In this document: one piece after another, positions 42,653 to 51,878 of the stretch
Layout: every line of letters starts with the position of its first letter
Position numbering within the stretch: position 1 is the first letter of the stretch
From: CAZTDD01 sp964612675
GTDB lineage: Bacteria; Hinthialibacterota; Hinthialibacteria; Hinthialibacterales; JAKPRU01
Reading direction: 5' to 3'
Length of the DNA: 64,000 bases
NCBI GenBank assembly: GCA_964612675.1
Contig: CAZTDD010000006.1
Location: 1 to 64,000 of the forward strand
Made by a program: the position numbers and the translations under genes
The notes under the pieces: generated by a model
Database searches by the model: none
Told to the model about the DNA's origin: nothing
Seen by the model: the letters and a program-made list of their open reading frames with translations, nothing else

Positions 42653-43276
42653 ATGATTGCGATTATCGATTACCGCGCCGGTAACCTGACCAGCGTCGAG
42701 CGTGCGGTCCATCATCTCGGCTATGATGGAAAGATTACAACAGATCCCAAAGAGATCGCCTCTGCCGACAAGGTGATTTTCCCGGGCGTCGGCGCGGCCG
42801 GTGCGGCAATGGAGAGCCTGCAGGATCTGGGGCTGGTTGAGGTAATTCGAGAGGATGTCTTCGGCGCGGGAAAGCCGATGCTGGCCATCTGTATCGGCAT
42901 ACAAATCATCTTCGAATATAGCGAAGAAGACGATTGCCGGTGCTTAGGACTTCTGGCCGGTTCGGTGCGTCGGTTCAAGGGGTCCGAGATTAAAGGAAAA
43001 CTCAAGGTTCCGCAGATCGGTTGGAACCAGGTCTATCAGGTTCGGCAGCATCCGATTTTTGAGGGTGTGCCGGATGGGGCGGAATTCTACTTCGTCAATT
43101 CCTATCATCCTGTTCCCGACGATTCTTCCGATACGATTGGTGAGACGGAATACGGGTACCGTTTCACAAGCGCGGTCGCGCGCGACAATCTCATCGCCAC
43201 GCAGTTCCACCTGGAAAAGAGCGGCCCGGTTGGACTCAAAATGCTGTCGAACTTTTTGAAGCAGTCTCATCAATGA
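42653..43276 (+). CDS. hisH: Imidazole glycerol phosphate synthase glutaminase subunit
   Basis: 207 residues. Class I glutamine amidotransferase with nucleophile C80 (LAICIGIQ, normally GICLGMQ), H185 and E187 (ATQFHLEK), plus FPGVGA and NSYH. It supplies ammonia to HisF in histidine synthesis. No other his gene is in the window, so it is isolated from its partner. The start lies shortly after a GC-rich repeat, with AGGAAAC upstream. Confidence 0.92.
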   Translation: MIAIIDYRAGNLTSVERAVHHLGYDGKITTDPKEIASADKVIFPGVGAAGAAMESLQDLGLVEVIREDVFGAGKPMLAICIGIQIIFEYSEEDDCRCLGLLAGSVRRFKGSEIKGKLKVPQIGWNQVYQVRQHPIFEGVPDGAEFYFVNSYHPVPDDSSDTIGETEYGYRFTSAVARDNLIATQFHLEKSGPVGLKMLSNFLKQSHQ

Positions 43277-43286
43277 GCCGATCTAT

Positions 43287-44015
43287 TCACCTCCTTCCAA
43301 TCGAAAACTTCTGTTGAATGGTCCTCAAGCGGGACGCGCCGATTCCGTCGATGGCTTCCACATCCTGCCAGGACCGAAAGCCGCCTCGCCGCGCGCGAGC
43401 AGTAAGAATGCGCTGCGCCAGGACCTCTCCAATTCCGTCAACCGCTTCTAGATCCGCCAACGTGGCACGATTCAGATCGGGCAAGCGATCGTTCTGCTGT
43501 ACTCCCTGCGGACGTACGGGCGCCCGCACATTTCGTAAGGGTCCGGCCCGAACCGGCGCTTTCCCGCCTTCACGGATCAACGGCGATGATACCTGGGTTT
43601 TCTGCGCCGATTGCCCCGTCGGCCGGTCCGGCGAAACCAATGGGGCAAGTTCCGCCAAACGGACAAAAGCACGCAAGCGTTCGTAATCGCTTCGGGTGAT
43701 CCCTGGAACCTCCATCAGTTCCCGCAGGTCGCTGAACAAACCGTACCGGTCACGAAACGATACAATATTCTCCGCTCGTTCTTTATCGATGCCGGGGATT
43801 GAAGTCAGTTCGTTGACTTGAGCGCGATTGATGTTGATCACCGACGTGATTGGGGGTAGCTCCGCGGGTGCAGCATTCTCCACCGTTGAATCTTGCCGAG
43901 ATTCGACCAAAACCGGGTGAACCGAGCCGCTTCCGCCGACTCGGTCGCGGTAAGTGATTCCCGCCAGAATCAGAAAGACAAGCAAACAGGCCAGATAGAA
44001 TTCGTTGCGTGTCAT
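43287..44015 (-). CDS. ComEA-like protein with two helix-hairpin-helix regions
   Basis: 242 residues from the ATG at 44015, after GAGGG. N-terminal membrane helix (YLACLLVFLILAGITY), so anchored with the rest outside. The first HhH pair (about 60-125) has INRAQVNELTSIPGIDKERA and REL-MEVPGITRSDYERL; the second (about 180-235) has LNRATLADLEAVDGIGEVLA and VEAIDGIGASRLRTI. The pattern is that of ComEA, which binds incoming DNA during natural transformation, here duplicated. Other competence genes are not visible. Confidence 0.85.
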   Translation of the reverse strand: MTRNEFYLACLLVFLILAGITYRDRVGGSGSVHPVLVESRQDSTVENAAPAELPPITSVININRAQVNELTSIPGIDKERAENIVSFRDRYGLFSDLRELMEVPGITRSDYERLRAFVRLAELAPLVSPDRPTGQSAQKTQVSSPLIREGGKAPVRAGPLRNVRAPVRPQGVQQNDRLPDLNRATLADLEAVDGIGEVLAQRILTARARRGGFRSWQDVEAIDGIGASRLRTIQQKFSIGRR

Positions 44016-44113
44016 CACAACCCTCGATTGCCGCTTCTGTATCGTGCACAGTATGCTACCACAGAGCCATAAATGCAATCGCCTGAGAAGATCTCATCGG
44101 AGCGCTTATCGAC

Positions 44114-45088
44114 ATGGACCGGTCGGAAGTCCATATTCGAATTCCCGCAACCTCGGCCAATCTCGGTCCCGGTTTCGACGTCCTCGCGGTCGCATTGTCG
44201 CTGGACAGCATACTCAGTGTAAGAACGTCGGATGACTATGCGTACCGATTTCAGGGGGAGTGGGATGAGAAATGGAATGAAATCGCGGTCGGCATGGCAC
44301 AAGCGTGCGCCGAAGTCTTCTATAAAACCACGGGTCTGGAAGAAGTGCCGGTGTCTATTTCGCTGGATAGCCGTGTACCTGTCGCTCGCGGTCTCGGGAG
44401 CAGCGCCATCATTTTTGTCGGGCTGCTGTGCGCCCTGAATGAGCTCCACAACCGTCCGCTCTGTGCGGAAGAACTGTTGACCCTGGCGGTTCGACTGGAA
44501 GGCAGCCCGGATAACGCCTCCGCCGCGATGCTGGGTGGATTTACCGTCTCCTCTATGATCGACGGCAAACTCCGGTACCTTCGGTTTCCGGTTTCGGAAA
44601 AGCTGCGATTCATCGGACTGGTGCCCACAGCGGAAGTGACCACCGATTCCGCCCGAGCGATTTTCCCGGAGACAATCCAGCGCTCCGAGGCGATTCTGAA
44701 TGCGGCACGATCCGCGCTGATCGTCGCAGCCTTCGCGCGGCAAGACTATGAATCGCTCAAAGGCCTTTTCAGGGATGTCTTTCATCAGCCATACCGCGAG
44801 CGGCATTATCCTGAGCTTCGCAGTCTCTCCGCAGTGATTCATGCAGCGGAAGAAGCCGGGGCGCTCGGGGCGTATCTAAGCGGCTCGGGCTCGACCATCA
44901 TGGCAGTGACACTCCAGAGTCCGGCCGACGTAGGTATAGCGATGAGAGAAACGTTCTGGCGGGGTAGCGAAGATCGGCGGCGGGATTCATGTAGGATCTA
45001 CGATTTGAGCTGTAGTAATGAGGGAGCCAGTGTGCTAGCAACGGATCAAAGGTCGATTGACGATGCGGATATTCCTGTCAGCAGGTGA
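44114..45088 (+). CDS. thrB: Homoserine kinase
   Basis: 324 residues. GHMP kinase with IPATSANLGPGFDVLAVAL, the ATP loop VPVARGLGSSAI, GSPDNASAAMLGG and LSGSGSTIMAV. It phosphorylates homoserine for threonine synthesis. The C-terminal 25 residues extend past the family end and overlap lpxB by 26 bases in another frame. The divergent ComEA-like gene starts 98 bases away. Confidence 0.93.
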   Translation: MDRSEVHIRIPATSANLGPGFDVLAVALSLDSILSVRTSDDYAYRFQGEWDEKWNEIAVGMAQACAEVFYKTTGLEEVPVSISLDSRVPVARGLGSSAIIFVGLLCALNELHNRPLCAEELLTLAVRLEGSPDNASAAMLGGFTVSSMIDGKLRYLRFPVSEKLRFIGLVPTAEVTTDSARAIFPETIQRSEAILNAARSALIVAAFARQDYESLKGLFRDVFHQPYRERHYPELRSLSAVIHAAEEAGALGAYLSGSGSTIMAVTLQSPADVGIAMRETFWRGSEDRRRDSCRIYDLSCSNEGASVLATDQRSIDDADIPVSR

Positions 45089-46187
45089 AGAATCGGGCGA
45101 TCTCCACGGAGCGGCGGTCATACGTGAATTGCTGCGCCTCAGGCCCGATGCCGAGCTTGTCGGGCTCGGCGGACATCGCATGGAATCCGCCGGGATGAAG
45201 ATCATTTACCCATTGCCCAATCTGGCCCTGATCGGGTTCATTGAGGTGGTAAAGCACCTCCCGGAAATTGCGCGTGTCCGACGATTGGTGCGCAGATCCT
45301 GGGAGAACGACCCGCCGGATCTGATTGTGTTCATCGATTTCCCTGGATTCCACCTTCGTCTGGCGGGACTGGCCGGATCGCTTGGGATCCCCGTGGTCTA
45401 CTATATCGCCCCGCAGATGTGGGCGTGGGGACAGGAACGTGCCAGAGTCATTCGAGAACGGGTCGGGCGGTTGCTGACAATCCTCCCGTTTGAGGAGTCA
45501 TTTTTTCGTCGGTACGACGTCGATTCTGTTTTTGTCGGCCATCCGCTAATGGATACGATGGCACACCTCGAACAAAAACCGTTCCGCGTCATTCCCTCCG
45601 AAAATGCGACTATTGGTTTACTGCCGGGCAGCCGGCGTGTCGAACTATCAAACATGCTTCCGGCAATGCTCGAAGCGGCGGAACGACTACATCGAAGGTA
45701 TCCCGGAATCCATTTTGTTCTACCCCTGGCCGAGGCGTTGAATGAACGGGTTCTGAGCGATTTCTCGATTCCATCGTACGTGGAGATAGTACGCGATCCC
45801 AATTACGACCAACGTTTGCGGTTGGATCTTGCATGGACCTCGTCCGGAACGGCGACGGTGGAAAACGCCATTCTTGGGATACCGATGTTGATTCTTTATC
45901 GTACCGGCCGTTTGAACGCCATGATCGCAAGGCGGCTTGTTCGAATACCGTATATCGGTCTGGCGAACTTGATCGCGGGGTACGGGGTAATCCCGGAATT
46001 GATTCAGGAGCAGGTTTGTGCTCCCACTATCGAGAACTGGACACTCGACTTCATCGAGGACACGGAACGACAGCGTATCATGTACGAGGGATTGTGCCGA
46101 ATTCGCGAGAAACTCGGGCCGCCGGGCGCGTCCCGCCGAGCCGCGGAAGAGATACTCTCTGTTGTTGAGGGAGGAAACAGGTTGTAA
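45063..46187 (+). CDS. lpxB: Lipid-A-disaccharide synthase
   Basis: 374 residues from the ATG at 45063. Signature motifs: LSAGEESGDLHGAAV, GLGGHRMESAGM, IDFPGFHLRLA, YYIAPQMWAWG, FVGHPLMD and LLPGSRRVELSNMLP. It joins two acylated glucosamines in lipid A synthesis at the inner membrane, which shows that the host makes lipopolysaccharide. It overlaps thrB by 26 bases. Other lpx genes are not in the window. Confidence 0.95.
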   Translation: MRIFLSAGEESGDLHGAAVIRELLRLRPDAELVGLGGHRMESAGMKIIYPLPNLALIGFIEVVKHLPEIARVRRLVRRSWENDPPDLIVFIDFPGFHLRLAGLAGSLGIPVVYYIAPQMWAWGQERARVIRERVGRLLTILPFEESFFRRYDVDSVFVGHPLMDTMAHLEQKPFRVIPSENATIGLLPGSRRVELSNMLPAMLEAAERLHRRYPGIHFVLPLAEALNERVLSDFSIPSYVEIVRDPNYDQRLRLDLAWTSSGTATVENAILGIPMLILYRTGRLNAMIARRLVRIPYIGLANLIAGYGVIPELIQEQVCAPTIENWTLDFIEDTERQRIMYEGLCRIREKLGPPGASRRAAEEILSVVEGGNRL

Positions 46188-46215
46188 GTGGAGTTTCAGG
46201 AAAGTGCGTCGGGGT

Positions 46216-47637
46216 TCAGGACGGTGGATTGCGCATGAGAATCAGGAAATTCCATACCGCCGCACCGATCGCCGCCGCCACAAGAAGAATCGTTGCCCCC
46301 GTATGGGCTCCGCCGTCCGCGATCAATCCCAAAATCGATCCGAAGAAGATCGCCATCACCAGGCCGCCTTCAATCTTATCCTCAGTCCGAACGGCATGAA
46401 GCCCGGGAATTAGATAGGAGAGGATATTTCCCTCGTTCTGAGGTTCGACCTTCCGTTTCACCGTGCGGACAACCGGCATTTCCGGCAATGGTTTTTCCTC
46501 TTCTTTCGGGGGCGGCTCTTTCTCCTCGACAACCGGTTTCACATCTTCCTGGACAAAGTCGCTGGCATCGGCGATCACTTTCAAGACATTATCGATCTCC
46601 GTGAGCCGGACATTGATCCGTTCCCCGTGCCGTACGAAAACAGCCGTACCGACGTCCGCGCGAGCCCATTCCGGTTTGATATCCCGAACAACATCCTTCA
46701 CAGAGAAATCCATGCTCTCCTGAGCCGCTTTGCGAATTACCGATACCCCCCGAGTGTTGGCCAGTTGATTCGACAACGCGGTCAGACCCGCTAACATGCG
46801 ATGGGAAGACTCGTCGACCGAAAGGTGATGGACGGCTACAGCTTCCACGATCGGCGGTGAGAACCCTAACATCGACAAGAACAGGGAGCCGATATCAGCG
46901 TGGTCGCAGCCGAGCACTTCCCTCTCCGTAGCAACCAGCGATTTCTTGAGAAGCGATTGCCGTTTCAGAATCGCCCTGTAGGTTTTGGGCACGACAGTTC
47001 CTAATACATAAATACCAATATCGTGAAGCGAACTCGCTACAACCGCCTGAAACGGTCGAATACCTTTGACCTCGGTTTCTGTCGCGATCACGCGCGCAAT
47101 CGCTCCCGCCATCGCACTGTGCCGTACATAATCTACGGGATCCAGCAGTTCGATTCGATTGAAGGGGGGCCGGTCGAACACATTGTACAGCCCGACTGTC
47201 ATCGCGAGATCGAGCAATCGGGGGGTCGTCAACAGGCTGGCGGCGTGGCTGACTGATTTCACTTGGGTCGGTATCGGGATGTAGCGGCTGTTGATGACCT
47301 CAATCAGTCGCCGCGTCAGCTGCTCGTCCTTTTCGATGGTTTGACCGAGAGTGGACCACCGCACATTGTCTTCATTGACAATGTCTCCCAGTTCTTTCAA
47401 TACCGGCAGGAACGTGGGGGGCTCCTCCGCCACAGCGTTCTTGATATCTTCATATGTTGCCAGCGTCGCTTCCAACGGCTCGATACTCATCACCGCGGTG
47501 AGCAGACCGGCGTTGTCGAATCGCTCGTCAAGCGATGTCGCCTCGGAAGACGTCGCTTCAGTAGGCGTAGACTCCTGATCGTCCACGTCGGGCTTCTCAA
47601 TTTCGTACGATCGGGGATTATCCGGGGATGAAGCCAT
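46216..47637 (-). CDS. HDOD-domain protein with C-terminal membrane helices
   Basis: 473 residues. Residues about 55-330 form an HDOD domain: ISRYIPIPTQVKSVSHAASLL-like region, ASSLHDIGIYVLG and HHLSVDESSHRMLAGL. The domain is related to HD phosphohydrolases but usually acts in signalling without catalysis; here LHDIG keeps an HD pair. An acidic/proline linker (about 345-390) leads to two membrane helices (about 418-468). A membrane-tied HDOD protein is uncommon. It converges on lpxB and is divergent from era. Confidence 0.78.
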   Translation of the reverse strand: MASSPDNPRSYEIEKPDVDDQESTPTEATSSEATSLDERFDNAGLLTAVMSIEPLEATLATYEDIKNAVAEEPPTFLPVLKELGDIVNEDNVRWSTLGQTIEKDEQLTRRLIEVINSRYIPIPTQVKSVSHAASLLTTPRLLDLAMTVGLYNVFDRPPFNRIELLDPVDYVRHSAMAGAIARVIATETEVKGIRPFQAVVASSLHDIGIYVLGTVVPKTYRAILKRQSLLKKSLVATEREVLGCDHADIGSLFLSMLGFSPPIVEAVAVHHLSVDESSHRMLAGLTALSNQLANTRGVSVIRKAAQESMDFSVKDVVRDIKPEWARADVGTAVFVRHGERINVRLTEIDNVLKVIADASDFVQEDVKPVVEEKEPPPKEEEKPLPEMPVVRTVKRKVEPQNEGNILSYLIPGLHAVRTEDKIEGGLVMAIFFGSILGLIADGGAHTGATILLVAAAIGAAVWNFLILMRNPPS

Positions 47638-47749
47638 CGATACGCCTATGTACTCGTCTCTTGCTGTCGCATCGCCGCACGCTTAGCGGTTTTGCGAACA
47701 CAAGTGTAGTATAAATCCGAAATCGTTGAATTCAAACACGTGGAGTGCC

Positions 47750-48667
47750 ATGAACGCTCATCGCTCAGGTTTCATTTCGATACTCGGCCGGCCCAATGCC
47801 GGCAAGTCTACTCTATTGAACGCCCTTCTGGGGCAGAAACTGACGATTGTCACACCCCAGCCTCAAACCACGCGAAACCGTATCCTGGGAATATACGATA
47901 CCGAAGAATATCAGATTGTGTTTCAGGATACACCGGGTCTTTTAGCTCCGCGAGACGCCATGCACAAATTCATGGTAGATGAGGTCCAGCGGGCTATCGA
48001 AAGTACAGATGTCGTTCTTTTGCTCATCGATGCGAAAAAAGGTATCGGCGGACGTGAGCGGCACCTGTGTGAGCTGCTCACAAAGCCCACTCTGGAACAG
48101 GATAATCCCGCTGTTTTTATCCTATTGAACAAGATGGACCTCATCCATCCATCGAAAGTGGAGGAGGTCCTCGCGCAGGTGGAGGCGAAACCGTTCCCGG
48201 AATCCGCCAAGGTAATCACACTATCGGCCCTCCATGGGACCGGGGTCAATGACGTTATGGACGCGGTGAAACAGTCGCTGCCTGAAGGCCCCAAGTATTA
48301 CGATCCCGACATGCTTACCGACCGGACGGAACGGTTCCTGGTCGAGGAACTGATTCGTGAACAGGCGTTTCTCCACGTTCGCGAGGAAATCCCTCACGCA
48401 GTGGCCGTTCATGTTGAACGAATGGACGACGCGCCGGAGCGGGAGAAAGTGTTTATCGAGGCGAATGTTATCGTTGAGCGGGACTCACAGCGATTCATCC
48501 TTATCGGCAAGGGAGGATCGATGATTAAGAGCATCGGCCAGAAAGCGCGCAAAGAAATTGAAGAACTCCTCGGCCGGCCTGTCTTTCTCTCGCTGCACGT
48601 GAAGGTGATCAAGAAATGGCGTAAAGCGGAAGGTGCGTTGCGCGAACTGGGATACCACCGTCGGTAA
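47750..48667 (+). CDS. era: GTPase Era
   Basis: 305 residues from the ATG at 47750, preceded by GTGGAG. GTPase motifs GRPNAGKST, FQDTPGL and NKMDL. The C-terminal KH domain has IGKGGSMIKSIGQKARKEIEELLGRPVFL. Era binds the 3' end of 16S rRNA and aids assembly of the small ribosomal subunit. Length is typical. A TTG 24 bases upstream is less likely as start. Confidence 0.96.
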   Translation: MNAHRSGFISILGRPNAGKSTLLNALLGQKLTIVTPQPQTTRNRILGIYDTEEYQIVFQDTPGLLAPRDAMHKFMVDEVQRAIESTDVVLLLIDAKKGIGGRERHLCELLTKPTLEQDNPAVFILLNKMDLIHPSKVEEVLAQVEAKPFPESAKVITLSALHGTGVNDVMDAVKQSLPEGPKYYDPDMLTDRTERFLVEELIREQAFLHVREEIPHAVAVHVERMDDAPEREKVFIEANVIVERDSQRFILIGKGGSMIKSIGQKARKEIEELLGRPVFLSLHVKVIKKWRKAEGALRELGYHRR

Positions 48668-48673
48668 AAAGAC

Positions 48674-50185
48674 TTACTGAAGCGAGCTGGGTACCGGTTT
48701 GGGAGGCAGATACTCCTTCACAATAAGGTGTTCTCCATCGCGGAAGATGTGACGACGCTCAATCGCTTGATACCCTCGCTCCTTTGGAATCAGAAGGATC
48801 CTGGCGCGACCGGAACGGATGTTCTCCATGACCAGCGGGGTCTCTCCGATGCGGAGCCCCCGCAGATACACCTCCGCTTGTACTGGTTCGGACTGAAATG
48901 CCGCCCGCGCGTACCCTCGGCCGACGAGAAGATCGGAATTGTCGAGAATGATCGGCACGCTGATCAATAGGTGGGCGGCAATCATCAACGACAAATAAAG
49001 CCGCCCGCGTCTCCACAACAACAGAACACCGTATCCCACAAGTAGATTCAATGGGATCGATGTAGAGGCATACAGGTCCCAGTCCCTCTGTCGCAGCTGC
49101 GGATAGAACAGGATCTCCCATATCAATGCCGATATCGCAAATATCCCAAGGAAAAACAGCCAGCCATTTCGCCGCCACCGTCGGCCTGCGACAAACAACA
49201 TGAGGAGCCCAACCGGGATGGCAAACGGCGACAGAAGCCATTGAAACAGGCTTTTGTCGTAGAGATGATCCCACGACCAGAATGTGTAAAGATAGGTTCC
49301 GTGATCGTAGGGTTCACCGGACGGCGCGATATGATGCAGCAAGGGTTCGGCATAAAAACCAAAAGCCGTTCGAATGGAGAAATAGACCAGCCACGGGCAC
49401 AACACCAGAAGCCATCGATTCATTCCTTCCCGCCACTCCCGAATCCATCGCGGGGCGACTCCCCACACATACCACAGAAGCACACAAACAATCAGGAAAA
49501 CCGCATAGGGAACTTTGTAGCGATGAAACGACGCGGCACAAACAAAAACCGCGAAGCACAAACATGCATGAACGAAGGAACGCGCTCGATTCTCCGAATC
49601 GACCGTTTCTCGAAAATATTCCAGCGCCAAAATAGCGGGAAAGTAGAACACCCCGCTCCCGTGAAAGGCCGCCGAAAACATCAATACCGTGCTCGGCCAG
49701 AAACTCGACACACGGTCGGCGAGACGGTAAGAAGCGACAAGCGCGAAAACCATTACTAACGCACACGTCCAGGCATAAAACTCGATATGCCCGCAAAACA
49801 CCTGCAGAATCATCGATGAGGAGCAAAACGCCCCGTACAGAAACCGGTCGATATTCTCCGAGAAGATCCTGCGAACAAGCAGAACAGTCGCCCAAAAATA
49901 GACGATGCCTGCCGCACAGGAGGAAAGAGCAACAATATCCTCGACCCACCAGTTCGTCACCGGACGCAGAGTTTGAAAAAGGAATCGGTAGGTCAACAGA
50001 GAAAGCGGACAACGCGACAAGGTAATGGCAAACGGGCTTTTGCCGATTGTCACCTTACAGCAAAACTCGCCGTCCCCGTTCCAAAGATTCCACGAGCGCA
50101 GAAACCAAAGGAGTTCGAAAACAAACAGCGAGACAAGGATAACCAGAATCGCTGGGAATATTTTTTTGCGAAAGAAGTTCTTCAT
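48674..50185 (-). CDS. Multi-pass membrane protein with C-terminal PEGA domain
   Basis: 503 residues. About 11 membrane helices, with an N-terminal loop containing GDGEFCCKVTIG, reminiscent of GT-C-type glycosyltransferases. The last 75 residues are a PEGA-like domain (AEVYLRGLRIGETPLVMENI), a small surface beta fold. It may transfer sugars at the membrane or bind surface layers, but key residues are not recognised. It converges on era with six bases between. Confidence 0.65.
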   Translation of the reverse strand: MKNFFRKKIFPAILVILVSLFVFELLWFLRSWNLWNGDGEFCCKVTIGKSPFAITLSRCPLSLLTYRFLFQTLRPVTNWWVEDIVALSSCAAGIVYFWATVLLVRRIFSENIDRFLYGAFCSSSMILQVFCGHIEFYAWTCALVMVFALVASYRLADRVSSFWPSTVLMFSAAFHGSGVFYFPAILALEYFRETVDSENRARSFVHACLCFAVFVCAASFHRYKVPYAVFLIVCVLLWYVWGVAPRWIREWREGMNRWLLVLCPWLVYFSIRTAFGFYAEPLLHHIAPSGEPYDHGTYLYTFWSWDHLYDKSLFQWLLSPFAIPVGLLMLFVAGRRWRRNGWLFFLGIFAISALIWEILFYPQLRQRDWDLYASTSIPLNLLVGYGVLLLWRRGRLYLSLMIAAHLLISVPIILDNSDLLVGRGYARAAFQSEPVQAEVYLRGLRIGETPLVMENIRSGRARILLIPKERGYQAIERRHIFRDGEHLIVKEYLPPKPVPSSLQ

Positions 50186-50199
50186 TCGAACATCAGTTT

Positions 50200-50221
50200 C
50201 CTCCCCCGAGAACGGGGGAGG
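50200..50221. repeat. CCTCCCCC hairpin element, copy 2
   Basis: CCTCCCCC, loop GAGAAC, GGGGGAGG, followed by TTAGGAGGGGG. It shares arms with 22824-22871. It lies between the stop of the amidohydrolase gene and the start of the PEGA membrane protein gene, both on the minus strand. Confidence 0.7.
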
Positions 50222-50265
50222 TTAGGAGGGGGTTGAACACCTGCCCTCAACCATCCCGTTTCGCC

Positions 50266-51693
50266 CTACACCTCCCACGGCACCGTTTTGAGAACACGCT
50301 TCTTCTCCTCCAATCGGAAAATGCGCCGGGCGTTCCCACACATGATCGGCTCGATCAGTTGCTCCGCCCGCCTGGTGTCGAGCCACCCCTCGTCTACCAA
50401 TTCGCCAAGCGTCCGTGTCAGACCCCGCCGGGCGATGGCGGCATGACCGACAACAGGCTCGACCGGAATGTAATCTCCGCCGAACGTCAGAATCTTATTG
50501 GCGGGCGCGGTCACGAGGTACGATTTGAGAAAATCCACACTCGCCACCGGGCTGATGATCCATGCCCAACACATGTCGATATGCGCGTTCGGATAGTGTT
50601 TCGCAACGCTGATCAGCTCTTCATAGTACGGATAACAGATATGCATAAAAACAAACATCGTTTCGGGCGCGGTACGACAGAGATCGGTTGCGGAACCCGG
50701 ATTGTGAATCAATCGGTTCAACGGCATGTAGCCGTGTCCCGCGTAATACCCGGTGTGCAGTTTGACCGGCAGGTCGTATTCCGTTGCCTTCCGGGCCGCA
50801 TACCAGAACAGGTGGTCTTCGAGGCGCTTTCGTTCCTCGTTCGAGAGAGAATCCCCGCTCAATCGCTTTTTGAAGATCGGTGCGGCCTGTCCCGCGGGAA
50901 CATCTTCGTAGTTGATATCTCGGCCATACGCCGCCTGTGACTTCACCGCCACCGCATACTTGCCGTATTTCTCAAACCACCAGTCGATAACACGATGCCA
51001 GTCGGACAGGTCTTTTACATCGATCCCAGTCGGCTTTCCAAACGTGTCAAAATCGGGACCGATATGCATCCCGACGATACTGATGTCCTGCATCAGCAGC
51101 TCGGGTTGTGCGGTTTCCATAAATGGTCCCGAGAGACAATTCACCTGGCAGGATTCGATGTTCGCCACGTCGCACAGGACGGTTTTGTAGAATCCGGGCT
51201 CGATCAGTGCCTCATACTGTTTTTGAATCCGAGGAACCGTTTCCGCCGAGAGCTCGTTCACATCATAGAGACTCCGCATGGCGATTTCGACCGCCTGCCC
51301 GTATCCGGTATTTCTAACTGCAGGCCAGTACGGTTCGAGAATCTTCCATTTGGCGATCGGGTCGACTTTCGACGATTTGAATCGCCCCATCTCGTCATCG
51401 GTCATCCCCGCGGATCGGAGATCCGAATCGATGTAATGGCTCAAGATGAATGACCAATCATCGCTCTGGAGCCTTCGATGCTTTCCCTCTACACGGCCCT
51501 TCTCTTCAATGAGGTGTTCGTGCGTATCGATAAACGGCGTTTCCGCAACGGTCTGTCCGATGTCGGACCATGCATTGGCCCCACTTTCCGATTCCGCGGA
51601 GACTCCGCGAGTTCCCAGCATCGCGGCCGCTCCGAGAGCCCCCGCACCTTTTATGGTCGCGCGCCGTGAAAAGCGCTGCTGATCCTTTTCCAT
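50266..51693 (-). CDS. Tat-exported amidohydrolase-family protein
   Basis: 475 residues from the ATG at 51693, six bases after GGAGGA. Twin-arginine signal SRRATIKGAGALGAAAMLG. The mature part has TPFIDTHEHLIEEKG (metal histidines at the first strand), VKLHTGYYAGHG, FVFMHICYPYYEE and TFGGDYIPVEP with the last-strand Asp, so it is an amidohydrolase-2/uronate isomerase-like barrel. Substrate unknown. Export by Tat fits a metal cofactor loaded in the cytoplasm. Confidence 0.8.
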   Translation of the reverse strand: MEKDQQRFSRRATIKGAGALGAAAMLGTRGVSAESESGANAWSDIGQTVAETPFIDTHEHLIEEKGRVEGKHRRLQSDDWSFILSHYIDSDLRSAGMTDDEMGRFKSSKVDPIAKWKILEPYWPAVRNTGYGQAVEIAMRSLYDVNELSAETVPRIQKQYEALIEPGFYKTVLCDVANIESCQVNCLSGPFMETAQPELLMQDISIVGMHIGPDFDTFGKPTGIDVKDLSDWHRVIDWWFEKYGKYAVAVKSQAAYGRDINYEDVPAGQAAPIFKKRLSGDSLSNEERKRLEDHLFWYAARKATEYDLPVKLHTGYYAGHGYMPLNRLIHNPGSATDLCRTAPETMFVFMHICYPYYEELISVAKHYPNAHIDMCWAWIISPVASVDFLKSYLVTAPANKILTFGGDYIPVEPVVGHAAIARRGLTRTLGELVDEGWLDTRRAEQLIEPIMCGNARRIFRLEEKKRVLKTVPWEV

Positions 51694-51878
51694 GGTCATT
51701 CCTCCAGGAGACGATCTATGGTAGCCGACGAAGAGAGCGATCCTCGCGCCTCTGCATCCCGAGTGCCCTTCCGATAATAACCAATTCGTCCCCGCTGTGG
51801 CAGTGGCAGGGGAAAATCGCTGCGGGAACGACCATCCTTCTGGACGAATGCGATTTCTTCGGGCACCATGGTGCCGCT

